Below, piece by piece: positions 1-13,073 of a stretch of 64,000 nucleotides of DNA. The notes beneath the pieces are model-generated. The model did not search any database and was not told the origin of the DNA. It saw only the letters and a list, made by a program, of their open reading frames with translations. How positions within the stretch are numbered: the stretch's first letter is position 1; the number at the start of each line of letters is the position of its first letter. The translations under genes and the position numbers were made by a program. The DNA comes from Thamnaconus septentrionalis (lineage: Eukaryota > Chordata > Actinopteri > Tetraodontiformes > Monacanthidae), in the NCBI GenBank assembly GCA_009823395.1, contig CM020502.1, positions 20,473,944 to 20,537,943 on the forward strand, in the 5' to 3' direction.

Positions 1-64
1 GGGGACCTTCTGTCCTCCGAGGGCTCATGGTGTATTCTGATGGACCCTGCTGTGCGGCTGCAAG

Positions 65-94
65 TGTGTGTGTGTGTGTGTGTGGGTGTGTGTG
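65..94. repeat. (TG)n microsatellite
   Basis: TG run with one GG interruption. Confidence 0.9.
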
Positions 95-659
95 AAATCG
101 CTGCTGCATACAAATTAGCCTGCTACATCCTGCCATCTGTTGACCGCTGAAAGCAACTGCTTTCCACGCTGACAAACACGCCGACGTGCGACGATCTCCA
201 GCAGGCGTGCCACCGCCCCTCCCCTTCCCCCCTCCTCTTCCACTTCACACTGCATCCAAAATTAGAATCACAAAAACTTCAGGTTCATCTCGATAAAAGA
301 GCAGATGGAGCAGAGTCTGCCTCCGTCTCGTAAATGGAAAATAAGTCGACGGCGCTCTTCCTTCGTGTCTGGCCGAAATGCGATTCCGCGAAAAAATGTA
401 CTTCGCCTTTCCAGGAGGTTGATGATTCTGACGGAAACCAGAAAACAAAAGAAACCAAAAGTGACAGTGAGGAATAAAGTTCCCAGCAAATATCAAACCG
501 TTTTTGTAAAAAAAAAAAAAAAAAAACGAGCTGAAGATTCCCATCCAGAATGGAGCAAAAACAGACTGATATCGGCCCAAACAGCAGCATCGCTCTCCAA
601 GGCTCCCAGACAAAACCCACTAAAGGTCACACACACCCGACACCAGCTGCGTTCGTGCC

Positions 660-766
<107 letters not shown>

Positions 767-850
767 GCAGAAGATGTTGCCTGTTCTGGTGTGACACCCG
801 GAATCGAGCAGAACGGCTTCCAGACGGAATGAATGCCAGCAGCTGGATGC

Positions 851-895
851 AGATCAACTGGAACCAGATCAACTGGATCCAGATCAACTGGATCC
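851..895 (+). repeat. 15-bp tandem repeat, three units
   Basis: AGATCAACTGGAACC then AGATCAACTGGATCC twice, immediately followed by a partial unit. It lies 85 bp after the long (CA)n tract. Confidence 0.9.
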
Positions 896-1227
896 GACTC
901 GGGATCTCTCTCTGGTGCTCGGTGTTCTCAGCGTCCGAGCGTCTCGTTCCTCCCTGAGCTTGATTTGCACTTTATCTGCATAACTATGGAGTATCGTCTT
1001 CTTCTCCTCTTCTTTCAGGCTGTTCTCTTCTGGGGGGGCCAGCAGCCAATCACCTGCCTCCATTATATTCTAACATTTCAACATTTTATTCCTCTGCATC
1101 CTCTGCTCTCACTTCAAGTAACTTCATGTCCTCATTCATTACATCCATAAATCTCCTCTTCTGCTCCTCATCCAGGCCTCCTGCCTGCCACTTCAAACCC
1201 TCCACCCACATTTATTAAGATATACTG

Positions 1228-1230
<3 letters not shown>

Positions 1231-1267
<37 letters not shown>
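1231..1267. repeat. (AT)n microsatellite
   Basis: About 18 uninterrupted AT units. Confidence 0.95.
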
Positions 1268-1268
<1 letters not shown>

Positions 1269-1290
1269 GACCCAATCCAAAAAAAAAATC

Positions 1291-1327
1291 AAAAGTGGGT
1301 CGCGACCCACCAGTTGAGAAACGCTGA
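1291..1327 (-). mobile_element. hAT-like terminal fragment (GGGTCGCGACCC)
   Basis: AAAAGTGGGTCGCGACCCAC then CAGTTGAGAAACGCTG is the palindromic signature found near the ends of a widespread hAT-derived repeat. It sits between an (AT)n and a (TG)n tract. Confidence 0.5.
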
Positions 1328-1378
1328 ATATCTGCACAGTTTGCACAAAGTCCATGTGTGCATTCATGCGTGCATGAG

Positions 1379-1420
1379 TTGTGTGTGTGTGTGTGTGTGT
1401 GCGTGTGTGTGTGTGTGTGT
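1379..1420. repeat. (TG)n microsatellite
   Basis: TG run with one GC interruption. Confidence 0.95.
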
Positions 1421-2867
1421 AAAAGCCAAGTTAGGAAAATGTCACAGGGCCTGAGATCCCAATGCCAGGAAGTCTGTCCATCACAGGTCAACAGAGAATT
1501 CACTGTTCACTGCAGCTGGGGGCTGACTTCATTATGAATATTTTTTACATTTTTTATTTCACATGTGAAGCGTAACCTCAAAAAGGGATGGAAAAACAAA
1601 TATCCTTTCTACATTTGAAATCACTCGTCTGGCAGATAATGTGTTCTGGCACCGAAAGGCAGAAAGGCCACATAAATGTAATTTGGGGGGGAATTTGTTT
1701 GACATAAATAATGAGTAAGCCTTGGCTCGGGGCCTGTTTGGCCCGCAGTAAATTAATTCCTCCCGCGGTAATGATGTTGTAAACAAAGTCGCTTTAGATC
1801 ACTTTGTGTGCCAGGATCTGTACATGCAGATGAAGGTGTCTCTGCGGCGCCGCAAAACTCATTCCTGCGCCAGTGTATAATGCCCCCCCCCCGCAGAAGA
1901 GAAATGGCTGATATCAGCGCCAACATTAGCAATATGACTAATGCCTTTTATTAAATGTGTACATCTATTTTAGAGAAAAAAAATAAGGCGGTCAGAGTGA
2001 GGAGAGAAAAAAAATTGTGGTTTCCCTTTTAATTCAGACCTCGAGACTGCAGGCTTTGAATAATTCAACCGTTATGTCGTCGTCCTCCTGCTTTATGTGT
2101 CCCCTCCTCCCTAAGGGGGCGCTGCGCTTTACAGTAACTCACATCCTCAGGGGTTGGGAATGTGCTGGGCGTATAAGGGAGAAAACAGCGAGGTTAGAAA
2201 TGACTGGCAGGATAGACAAGTGGGAAAATGCACACTTGCGCAGTGTAGAATGATTTCCCTGTTTAATATATTTACAATAAAATAACCGAGAAATTGATTT
2301 TCACTCGGGTTCTGCTTGTAATCTATAATGAAAACAGAACACACTGCACAGCAGCTCAATCATGAGATATTAACTCTGACATCTCCCTCGCTTGCTCCTT
2401 CCTGTAAGAACCCTGGTGTAGAACGACTTGGCTAACTTTTTTTTTACTTTACGAATGCAGATGATGAACAAATTGAATTCAATGAAGAAACTTTTTGGGG
2501 AAAATAACAAGTGCTGCATAAACCCGTCTTTAATCTCCAGGAAAATTTGCAGCCGTGTCGCGGATTTGACAAACTACAAGGAAATTAGCCGAGTCAGCTT
2601 CGAGTTAATGCTAAGAAGGCTGGAATATTAACTTTAGCCTGCAGGAAATAGCTGTCATGGCTTGAGTGTTTTGTTGTGTTTTTTGAATATGTTTTTTTCT
2701 GGACAAAGGGCTTCTACCACTTTTTTTTATATATTCCGCGCACAGCAAGTCAGGAGTTTTGCAGAAGTGCACTTATTGAATGAGGATGAACTACAAAAGC
2801 AGATGCAAGAGAGCCAGGAAGCATGACACTAGCAAGGCAGTTTTGTTGTAGTGGAACGCCTTACCCT

Positions 2868-3575
2868 AAAGGTTAAGTGTGTAACAGTTGGAGATCTTTC
2901 AGAAGGAACAGTGACATCAAGTGGTTACATTTTGGATTGCAGCGCTCATTTACTTAAGTCCCCTGAGGGACACAGTAGCCTCCCTCCCCCGAGCTTGGCA
3001 GTGAACTACAATGGCCTGCAAGCACGAAACCCAGACACCTCCTTGTCCATCTTCTTGGATGACATGAGTGTTCACCCTGAATAAGAAACGGGCTGTCAGG
3101 TGGACTGGATTGTTCACACTGGGCTTGCTTAGAAATATTGCAGTGCAAAGCTGGCAGCTAACTGGGAGAAAGACCCTTGCTATATGTATATTGTTATATA
3201 CATATAAGAACCATTCTCAGGGTAGGAAAAAACAAATCACTTTTATTGTATTTATTTACAATATGCGTGGGTTCTCTCCGGGTTCTCCGGCTCCCTCCCA
3301 CACTCCAAAAACATGCATGTGAGGTCAATTGAATATTCTAAATTGTCCGTAGGTGTGCATGTGAGTGTGAATGGTTGTTTGTTTCTATGTGGCCCTGCGA
3401 TGAACTGGCGACTTGTCCAGGGTGTACCCTGCCTTCGACCGCTGGGATAGGCTCCAGCAGACCCCCGTGACCCTGAGCTCGGGACTAAGCGGGTATGGAA
3501 GATGAATGAATGAATATATTTACAATGTAAAAACCATAAATCAAAAATGAAGCCAAATTTTACACTCTGGACCTT
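2868..3575 (+). mobile_element. MITE copy 1, split by a LINE tail insertion
   Basis: Starts AAAGGTTAAGTGTGTAA and ends TTACACTCTGGACCTT, whose reverse complement is AAGGTCCAGAGTGTAA, so the ends are inverted repeats. The interior matches copies at 19957-20418 and 5276-5674 (ACATCAAGTGGTTACATT, CAGCTAACTGGGAG, AACCATAAATC). The insert at 3263-3516 is absent from the other two copies. There is no coding capacity. The ends resemble a hAT-like family widespread in fish. Confidence 0.75.
3263..3516 (+). mobile_element. 5'-truncated LINE 3' tail with target-site duplication
   Basis: Contains the fish LINE tail signature GATGAACTGGCGACTTGTCC, then GGTGTACCCTGCCTTCG, GGGATAGGCTCCAGCAGACC and a terminal GAATGAATGAAT repeat. 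It is flanked by TATTTACAAT at 3253-3262 and 3517-3526, a 10-bp duplication. It inserted inside an older MITE. The family is of the L2/CR1-like kind by its tail; no reverse transcriptase is left. Confidence 0.8.
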
Positions 3576-5275
3576 GAAAAGAAGAACAAAAGTATTTTTT
3601 TTTAAATGGTGGAGAACCTGGTTTTGTTGCTACTAGCAACTGCTGATAGCGTTCGCAAGGCTTCCGTTGAGTGAAATGTAGCAGTGGCTAAGTGAGCAGA
3701 CTTCGAATGGCAATTTAAATAAAAAGTTAATTGATTGGTCCAGTTTCAGGAGTTATTGCACGTGGTGCACCATGTGATCAATGCTCTTTGACATCAAACA
3801 GAAAAAATGGCGTCCACACGGTGAAGGTGTTGCCGTCTGTGTCTCCCTGTGCGTCCAATCCGCAGCCTCACCGCAGTATTTCAGACGCTTGTTCGAGAGC
3901 CCAAGCGGGTGTCACCCCTCTTCCATCCGTCTACCGTTTTACCGACTCGTTTCCCCCCCGAACGACCACTTCGACCAACCACCTCTTTCCCCCTCACCCA
4001 CCGACACTCCATCCGTCTCGCTCTCATCTTGGACTTTTGCTTCACGCACAGATTGCAGAGGGCCGTCCCCCACACCCCGCCCCCGCCAAACCCTTCGGCC
4101 CCGGCTCTTCAATCACCTCCCACCTCTTCCTCCAACCTCCTCCATCCCTTTGATCTCACCCTCCGTCCCTCGGCCGCCGCCGCCGCCGCCGAGAGCGACA
4201 TAAATCACCTCAAACCTCGGCGACCGACGCGCCAGGACCTGGTCACCTGCCGGCCCCCTGCGCTTCTGAAGTCATCAGGAAGCTGCCGGAGGGTACAAAC
4301 ACTGGTGGTGGCGGGGGGAAAAAAGCGCAGTCCATTGAGCTCTATCAGATGGACGCAGCTCTCCCCATTACAGTATGTCCACTGCAAAAAAAAACAGGGC
4401 GTGAATTTAACAAGCGGCACTGCACGCTGCTCCTTTTCCAGGACTTGTGTGCCTTCGTGTGCATGTGTGTGTGTGTGAGTCCCCATCCTCCCACGCACAC
4501 TCACACTTAGCGGGACACGTTTGATTTGTGCGGATGGAGATTGCTATGTTTTTATGGAGGAGAGGGAGGCGATGGGGGAGGAGGGGGGAGGGGTTGGAGG
4601 GCTAAAGGGGGCCGAGGGGTGACTGTCAATCATCGTAAAGAGTCCCGAGTGGAGTAACCCCAGGTTATGGGTTTGCCGGCTGAGGGAGGTAGGGGTGTGG
4701 GTCGGGGGGGTGACAGACTCTCTCTGGGGAGCCAGCGAGCTTATTCCTTTAAGGAGGGAGGAAAATGGGGGATGAGGGTCATTCCGAAAATGCATAAACC
4801 TCAGAGCAATCTTTTTTTTTTTTTTTTTAAATAAATAGCAATTCCTCCCTTGCTTGCACTGTGAATTGATGGACGTCATGAAAGTAACGTGATAACTGCA
4901 ATAAATATTTAGTCAGAGCTTCGTCCTCACATTTCAGCCTCTGAATTTGAGTGCCAAGTGTGTTCAATCTCAAACCCTCTGGAGCTGCTCATTATGAATA
5001 ATCCTTAAGAACCGCAGAGCCGCTTTATAAACTACTCATAACGCCATGATCACTACCAGCTGCACTCAGAGCTCTCAAACGGGTTGGGGTATGAAGTTAT
5101 TGCTGGTGATGAGAGGCTCTCATTTGCTCACAGTGTGGGCTACAGCTACGAAAACAGTGCAGAAGGCTGTGACATCAATGGGAAAATTCAATATAGGGAT
5201 ATAATTTAGGGGGATAAAGGACTGCAATAATTCCTAAAAAAAAAAAAAAATCTTTCATCAAACACATCATCACTT
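3576..5275. other. Intergenic, C/T-rich then G-rich
   Basis: 3850-4200 is pyrimidine-rich with open frames lacking any domain. 4555-4620 is G-rich on the plus strand. 4880-5200 is mixed, non-repetitive sequence. No gene seen. Confidence 0.4.
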
Positions 5276-5674
5276 GAAAGTCCAATCTGTAATATTTGGT
5301 TTGATTTATGATATTTTTATATTGGTAAAAACTTAATACACTGCTCATAAATACATTAATAAAAGTTTATAATCGGCAGTACAATTAAGTAGTTAGTCAG
5401 TGCTAACTTGCTCCGCCATATTTGTAAGGAAGCTGGTGTGGACAATCCAGTCTGCCTAACAGTGCATTACGTATTTAGGGTGAACGCTCACATCCTCAAA
5501 TAAACCAAAAAAAGAAGAAGGTATCCAGGTTTAAGTGAAGCAGGCCTCCATAACTCTCAGGCAAGTTCAGGAGGGGGAGACAGAGTGAAAGAGGCTCCAA
5601 TCTAAAACGTAACCACTTGATGTCGCTGGTTGTTCTTCAAAACCTCCAAATATTACACACTTAACATGTAAAAA
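5276..5674 (-). mobile_element. MITE copy 3 (opposite strand)
   Basis: Reverse-complement copy of the same family: GAAAGTCCAATCTGTAATATTTGG at the left end and CCAAATATTACACACTTAAC at the right end. The two ends share the inverted GTAATATTTGG. Internal matches are ACCACTTGATGTC and GACAATCCAGTC. It is shorter than copy 2, with an internal deletion around 5460-5500. Confidence 0.7.
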
Positions 5675-8600
5675 CCCATGCAGACAGAATCCTACAGCCT
5701 CGGATAAGAATGTCGCTGTACCTATGACATTCTTGTAACGCACCTCTAATCTCACTATTACATGACATTTATAGAAATGAACGGTTATACATAAGAAGCA
5801 TTCAGAAACGCTGTTTACGTGAGAGTCCAACTTTGGTAACAAGGGTTCTAAAGTTCGCGCAGAAAAGTCTGGTGGCTTAATTCTGCTTTTGAAATTTCAA
5901 TGTGTTGACTAGAAAATAAACACAACAAAATATTTATAAATACAAAGAAGCTTTAAACAAAAGTGTAAAACGAATAGATATCTCCAGGGAAAATAAGAAC
6001 ATTTCCAGTTAGTGTGAAGCATAACAAAGTTCAGGAGGAGAAAAAGTGGATCCGACTATTATTTCCACTTGAGAAAACACAGATACAGACACTGAAGCAG
6101 GACAGGTGCACAGTCACAACATTTATTTAGTGACCCAAGGCTCACCGATATTGAGACGGGTGGAGGTCAAAACCACAATATCATTCCCAACACGGGCAAA
6201 CAGCACCAACAATAAACAGGCAACCCCAGAGAACAACAAGGAAAAAAAAATCTATGATGCAGGCGGTGGGAAAAAAAAAAAAAACAAGAACAGCGAGAGG
6301 CTGGGGCAGAGGTAAACAAAATAACAACTGGAAGCAAAGAGGAGGACAGACTTGAGAACGAGACCGACCAACGAGCTGACCAACTTGAAGCAACAACAAT
6401 CAGGTTGGTAAGAAAAGAAAGTGGACAGATATGAAATGACAGCTAAAAAATTTAAGAATAAAAAATTGAAATACCCCTTTCCAACTTCCGTACTCTTCCA
6501 TGGATTCTATAACTAGACAACAGCATCATTGTAAAAACCAACTTTCTTCAAAATTATTTACCAAAAACAAAGTACATGCTGTACTGAATTGCACTTGCAG
6601 AAGGTTCTGTATATCCAAATCCAGTCCAGACGATAAAAATGAGGAAGGAGAAGTTGTAAACACTGTCTGCTGCCTAGGGGACTAGCCTAGAAGCTAGCAT
6701 AGCATCTGGCTAGTAAAAGGTAGACTCGGTGCTACATCAGGAGTGTTTTTCACAGTGAAAGAAGAACACAACCACCAGGAAGAGAAGTCTGCCTGTCATC
6801 TGTTGGTGAACAAAATTCATGTTCACTGTGTTGGCAGGAGTTCCGTGAAACGCTGGTAGCTACTAGCTTGTCGCAGCTAGCTGGGACTTTGGATTTCATT
6901 TCATTTTTGTAGATGTTAATTTAGACGCTTGGCTGCCCAGGTTACAGCTGTCCATCCAGGTTGTCTAGTATCTTCTCAGATGTTTCCATTCGCTATACGT
7001 TTTGTTTATTTATGAACTCCTGACCTCCATCCTCTGTGGCTCCTTTCGGGGTTTCAAAGTAGGTTTCTGTGGTTCGGCAGCACAGCTACAGGGGAGGATC
7101 ACCACAACGTTCTGCAGCGCTGAAAACTTTAGGGGCTGTTTTAACGAACACCGTGGGCGGACAGGCAACATTGTTCGATATGGAGACTCTGGAGCTGCAT
7201 CTGTTTGAGTGGTCAAAGGAGAACACGGTGTGCTCTGACTGAACGCAGCACCCCCCGGGGTAAGAGGATTGTGCCGCACCAAGTGGTTTTTTATGGTAGA
7301 TTTGGAGCATTTCCTTTCTTTTTTTTAACTTGCCACAGTGTTGATCGCTTTCAAGTCCCTGGGTTAGATGCTGCCTTCAAGGCATGCTGGTAAGCTCCTC
7401 GTTGAGACATCTGAAGTTGCAAATGCGACGCGTCACACCTTCCAAGTGCATTTAGTCAAGGGGACAGGCTTTCATGCAGAAAAAAAGAGAAATGCAGCCT
7501 CGGCAAGTCTGAGTTTGACGCCGCAGCTCTGAAAGTTGACAGCTGATGAGTAAAGTGATATTTAAAAACTTTAAATATCACTTTACTTTCAGCAGAATAT
7601 TCCGCAAGTGCGACTAACAGACAATGGGTTATCAATGACGATGATTAAAAGAAATAATAGGGCAATCAATTTGTAGACACATCCGTTTTAGCATCACCTT
7701 GAAATTCTGTTTTCATCAAAACATTAAAATACAACGGAGAGAGTCCAGTCCCAGTCTGCTGGTGCAAAATAAACCAGCTGTCTCTGGCACTTGGAAAAGG
7801 TCACCAGCAAGATGACAAATGGTTCGACACAATATCCACACAGGTCACAGTAACCTGGGGATTTATGAGTCATTTCCTGTGTTTAAAAATTGGCGCAAGT
7901 TAGTTGTGGCAGCAAGAAAATTTAGCAGACAAACATTGAGTTAAAATTGTAGACGTACACCAACCAGCCAGTGTCTCCTGCAGTACCTCTTCTTTATTCT
8001 AGATGGCGGTAAAAAAAACAAATGCCCGTTTATTAATGTGTTTGGTTTGTTGTTTGACCAGGTACCGTCTACTGAGACCCGCGCGCAAATTAAGAAAATC
8101 TTGAATATAACCAGCTAATGCACCATTAAACAGGTTTCATTAGAAAATATTTAGAAATGTGCCTTTTTAACCTGTCTAACATAACATTAACTAAATAGCA
8201 TTTTGTGCTAGTGACTTTTGTTTACATTGAACACTCTATTAGGGGTGGATACAGACCTGAGTCTATAGTTGGTTTTCAGATGTCCTAACTTCATCAGGAT
8301 GTCTCGTCACTGTTCCTCTTTAAAAAGTTCCACCAAACAGCAGAAGAAGACAGCGAAGGACGGACGAGGAGGAAGAAAACAGTGCGCGAGCGCGTCTTCA
8401 CGAGGTGGCATTTGCAAAATAACTAGCCAGCCTTGCTTTTAACCCGGCCTGAGCGATAGCTGACATTTTCCACAAAGCACTGCGGCGGCGGCGGCGACGC
8501 TGCTACTTTGGCATTATGGGAGGATGGAGATGGCGGGGTGGGGGGCCACAATAATGGTCTTTCAAATGCCGTCCTGCAGCGGGTCTCGTCCCTCTGTTTC

Positions 8601-9032
8601 TGTTAATGAGCGCTGTGACCCGCCAGCCATGTCTGTCGACGTGCATTCTCAGCAAGGAGAGAAAGGTTTTGTCTCTGGGTGGTGATTAGAGGAAGAATGA
8701 AGACGGGGAAAAAAGAGGAAGTCGAGGAAACAAACAATGCAAGAGACGGTAGGAAACAAAACGTATGGAGAAAGAGAATTGGAATGGCGTCACCGCCCGG
8801 CAAGCCAGTTGGGCGAGGAACAAAACTCGGAAGGCCAACTGTCGGTCAACATTCAAGTGGACCAATCGGATTTGTTAATACGTGAAACTGTCTGCAGCTG
8901 GCGACTGTGCACCGCAGAAAATCGGCCTACTGGAGGTTGGCAGGAAGTATATCCTCCATCTTCAAAAGAGCTGATAGAAATCACAGGTTAAGTATCACCA
9001 GAGACATTCTCAAAGCATTTACTTGAAAGGTT
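5675..9032. other. Intergenic, no gene recognised
   Basis: AT-rich sequence with only the perfect hairpin at 7549-7587 and a GC island at 8380-8540 containing a GGC triplet run. Open frames are short and have no recognisable domains. Confidence 0.4.
7549..7587. repeat. Perfect 18-bp inverted repeat with a 3-nt loop
   Basis: AGTAAAGTGATATTTAAA at 7549-7566, AAC, and its exact reverse complement at 7570-7587. Confidence 0.95.
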
Positions 9033-9040
9033 GGGTCGGT

Positions 9041-9187
9041 GAACTGGCGACTTGTCCAGGTTGTACCCTGCCTTTTCCCAATGACAGCTCCATCAGGCCC
9101 CCGCAACCTTGAGTTGTGGAGAAGTAGATGGATGAATGGATGAATGGATGAATGGATGAATGGGATGGATGGATGGATGGATGGATG
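9041..9187 (+). mobile_element. 5'-truncated LINE tail with 8-bp target-site duplication
   Basis: GAACTGGCGACTTGTCCAGG then TTGTACCCTGCC, ending in (ATGG)n at 9127-9187. GGGTCGGT lies on both sides (9033-9040 and 9188-9195). Same tail family as at 3263-3516, but shorter and more diverged. Confidence 0.75.
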
Positions 9188-11065
9188 GGGTCGGTAAGGT
9201 CATGATTGCTAAGTAGGTCTATAGCTGTGCAATGACAGAGCACAGTTTTCCACAGAAGCAGAGCAGCAATCTCAGCCACTCACAACTGAAATGGACTGCA
9301 TTTTCCCTGGCAGGACATGATTGGTCCTGCAAATGTAGACTGAAAAGCAATCAAGCGGGAGCTCTCCAAGATGGAACTATGACAATTCAGACTTGAAATC
9401 TCAGCAATCTAGTCTCAGCAATTTGGTGAGAGGGAGGGGAGGAAATATTTTGTTACCTTATTCATTTATGTACAAATATTAAGACGACAATAGCAACAAA
9501 CCCAGTGCAATCCTTTGGCAGCACCATGTACCTTAACTGAGCTCAACCGGTCCTTGTCTTTATTAACTCCCTACTACTCAATTGTTTGGTGCAGCATCTC
9601 ATATTACCTTGTACATTTGCTTCTTCTTTATTTTATTTTTTTACATTATTTTTATGATAAAAAGAATTTAAAAATAAAAACTATTGAGCACAAAGCATTC
9701 AACATCAACATTTTACAATATAGCGCTCCCAACAGCTTAAAAGCCTGCTCACCTGCTCAGGAGAATCGTTTTTTCTCTCTCAAAAGTTTCAAAGCTAGCG
9801 AACGAGGCATCTAACTTTTTATTACACCAGTCCCCGCGCCCACCCGACACCTCCTCCCGCAACACCCCTCCCCGGAAGAACAAACAGAGAAACTTGGGCA
9901 AGTCTTTCACTTTCCTACAGTTCCCTGTTAATTATAAACTGCGCCTCTGCAGAAGCTGGCTGAGCGTGAAATTTTCCCCTCAGTCAAGCGACAACGCAAC
10001 CAGAATGAGAGTTGTCGCCGCATACCCCGGGATGTGCAAATAAACAGCAACACGCAGGTGGTGCGGGGTTGAGCTCAGACTGTAACAAACTGCAGGAGGA
10101 TATTGATAGACTGCCGTTCACCTCCAACATTCCGCGGGCTCTTCAGCCTTATTATAGGATTGGAAAAGAAACTGATCAATGTCAGGGACGACTTTCAGTT
10201 CCAACAGTGGATCCGCAAAAAACAGCTTTTCCCACATTGATACGTCTTGCAGTTCCACCATGTGCCACTTGAGGCAGTAGGTTCGCAGTATTTCACATTT
10301 TTGCACGATTGCTAACATTAGCAGCACAAACTCAAATTGAGCCGTTCAGACAAAGCTTCAAGCTAACAGGAGATAATTGCACCGTTGAAGGTAAAGCGTT
10401 ATTTTTTTTTCAACCCACGCTGCACTGTAGCTGAAGATCGACTACGTGGAAATGAGCCTCTGGAGATCTCCAGAAAACAGCACATACTGCCCTGTGTTTA
10501 CAGCCTTCAGCAAAAACCCTGTCAACCAGCCACACATTTGGAAGGGGAGACAATCATGGAAGACTCAGGAATGGCCTGTTCTAATTTGAGGATCATATAT
10601 GGGATCTTGACCTGACAGTTATTAAAATCCATTCTACCTTAAAATAACCTCTTCGTTCTCAATTGTTCTGCAGTATTAGCTCCTTGTTGCTTTTGAATTT
10701 CAAACCAATATCAGCGTCTTGGAGCAACTTAACTCAACTCAACTCAAAAGAGGTTCAGGACCAACTTCTGGTTCATCAACGAGATGGAGAGACACCGGTA
10801 AAAAAGTGGCAGTTGCATAACGCGGGACCTTTCGAGAGGTCGACCGATCGGAAAAATAAATCCCAGTCAGACGCAGCCGAATGAAAACCGTCTGCTGCCG
10901 TCAGTCAAACAGGTACGACGGTGGTGGGCCAGATTTATCACCGGCAGCATCTCCCCTCCGAGGCTGGACATGGGTTAAAAGGAGGCCCGATCAGAAATTA
11001 TGTTCCACCTAAGCTGCAGGTTGAGGTCAAGCTGCTTAGATTAGGGCGGCTGCGTGAGTGTGTGC

Positions 11066-11068
<3 letters not shown>

Positions 11069-11119
<51 letters not shown>
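11069..11119. repeat. (TG)n microsatellite
   Basis: About 25 TG units. Confidence 0.95.
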
Positions 11120-11120
<1 letters not shown>

Positions 11121-11754
11121 CCGCGGACAGCCCGTGAGTGAGTAAGACGAACAGAGGCGAGTGATCAGCGCCCCCTGGGCCTCTGCTGTAAAATGTCACA
11201 GCTCCATGTCGGCCGAGCTGTAAACTCTGAGGTCACCCGCTGCTCTGTTCAAGTCCATTCATTCTTTTCCTTTTATTATTACACGTTCAGTTTCACCCCC
11301 CTGTTCTCCCGTGTCCATTCTTCATCCTGCGCCGAGCGGCTTGGAGGCAGGAGAAAACGGTTCCCCGGGAGCGGCCGGGATCGAGGGCCACCGACGGAAT
11401 CGTCAGAATGAGCGAAGGCCTGATTTGTGAGAGGCGACACGGCCATTAAGCTTTAAAAAGGTGCGTTTTCGCACCTTTGAGCACCGAGAAAGGAGTGCAG
11501 TCCGCTTCCATTACTGCAGGCGGAGCTGAGACCTTGTTGCTACAGAGCTAAACACACACACACCTACACACATACAGAGTGTTGCCTTTAAGATTAACAA
11601 CCAGAAGCACATAGCCTTGGAGTGGAATAGAATTCCAGGTATTTTCAGGATTTGATGGTTGTGTGAAAAGCAGCTCCGCTGGCAACAAATAAAACACTTC
11701 TATGCATTTATTTTGATGTTGAAGCCAATAAAGATGATAGAAGTTTATTTCCAA

Positions 11755-12110
11755 TTAAAGCTCCCATATTAGGCAAAACAAATCTATGATTTCCAACAAT
11801 ATTACACATCTCCAAACTCTCAGTCAAGTCCCCAGAACTGAGAAAAACCCATGTATACATTCCATGAAAAAGCATCCCCTTGTGATGTCACCAGGAGCAC
11901 CCACACATTTCCGACATCCGTGAAAGTGCCTGTCTCTTCCCAGACATCTTGCTCTTGTACCACTGTGGAAAGCCCCCAACAAAGACTGGGCTTTTGCAGA
12001 AAGCTGACGGCTAAGTTTGCAGTAAGCGATAAACCACCACGCGGGGCTGCTACATCAGTACGGGATGAAAGAAAATGGTGGAAAATGTTTAGAAAATGAA
12101 AGATTTAGGA
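11755..12110 (-). repeat. Possible dispersed repeat (CCCCTTGTGATGTCAC type)
   Basis: Shares CCCCTTGTGATGTCAC with the reverse complement of 28036-28058. On the minus strand it also ends CCTAATATGGGAGCTTTAAT, a frequent ending in fish interspersed repeats. The rest aligns only loosely. Confidence 0.3.
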
Positions 12111-12967
12111 CAGGGAGAACACAGCAGGAACAGTGACCGAGGTCTGTTTCCTCTGACTGTGACACCAAGTGTGGAATCCCACATGACCGATGTTTAAAAA
12201 AAAAACTTCTAGGAACCTGAAGCCTTGATGTTTCAAGAAGGAAGCTGTGACACTGGGGGTGGGCGGAACTGACTTTTTTTTTTTTCTTGAAGCTGCTCAT
12301 AGAAAACACAGGGAAAGATGCCAAAGAAGAAGAAGAAGGCAGATGAGTTGATGAAACTGCTGTTTGTCTCGATTATCTGGACGGGACCTCATCTTTACAA
12401 AACTGAGGAGGTATCAGACCGACGCCTGTGATAAATCCTCACGGATCTGGAAAAACCAACCTCCTCTGTGAGTCATCAGGAAGTGACGGGGCGCGAAAGG
12501 ACGGCCGAGGGCCGAGTCGCAGGGGACGAGAGGATGAAGGGAAGTCGAAGGGATGAGAAGCTTAGATTGAGGAACTGGGGGAGAGAAACGAAGGATGAAA
12601 GGATGAAAAGAAACAGAAGGACGGTCAGATGGAGGACGTCGAGGTTGCTCCCAGGCGAACCCGGCAGTCCGCCACTGTCGGACTGCCACCTCGCAGACTC
12701 GCTGCCCTGCCCCCCCACTGCCCTCCTCCTGGAGCACATCGTGCACTCAGCTCGCCAATTCAGAGTTGTTTTCCTCGGACTCATCAAAGCCTCCGCCGGC
12801 TTGTCGAGTGCAAATTCAATGCTTTTACTGGAATTACAGGAGCGGCAGAGGTTCTCCGAGGTCGGCGGTTTCAGAGGGCAGCAAACGCATCGGGCGACCT
12901 GCAGCGTTTTCCAGACGACCCGCTGCGGGAAGCAGCTGTCGGAGCTCCTCTGTCTGAGCAGCATCTG

Positions 12968-13073
<106 letters not shown>

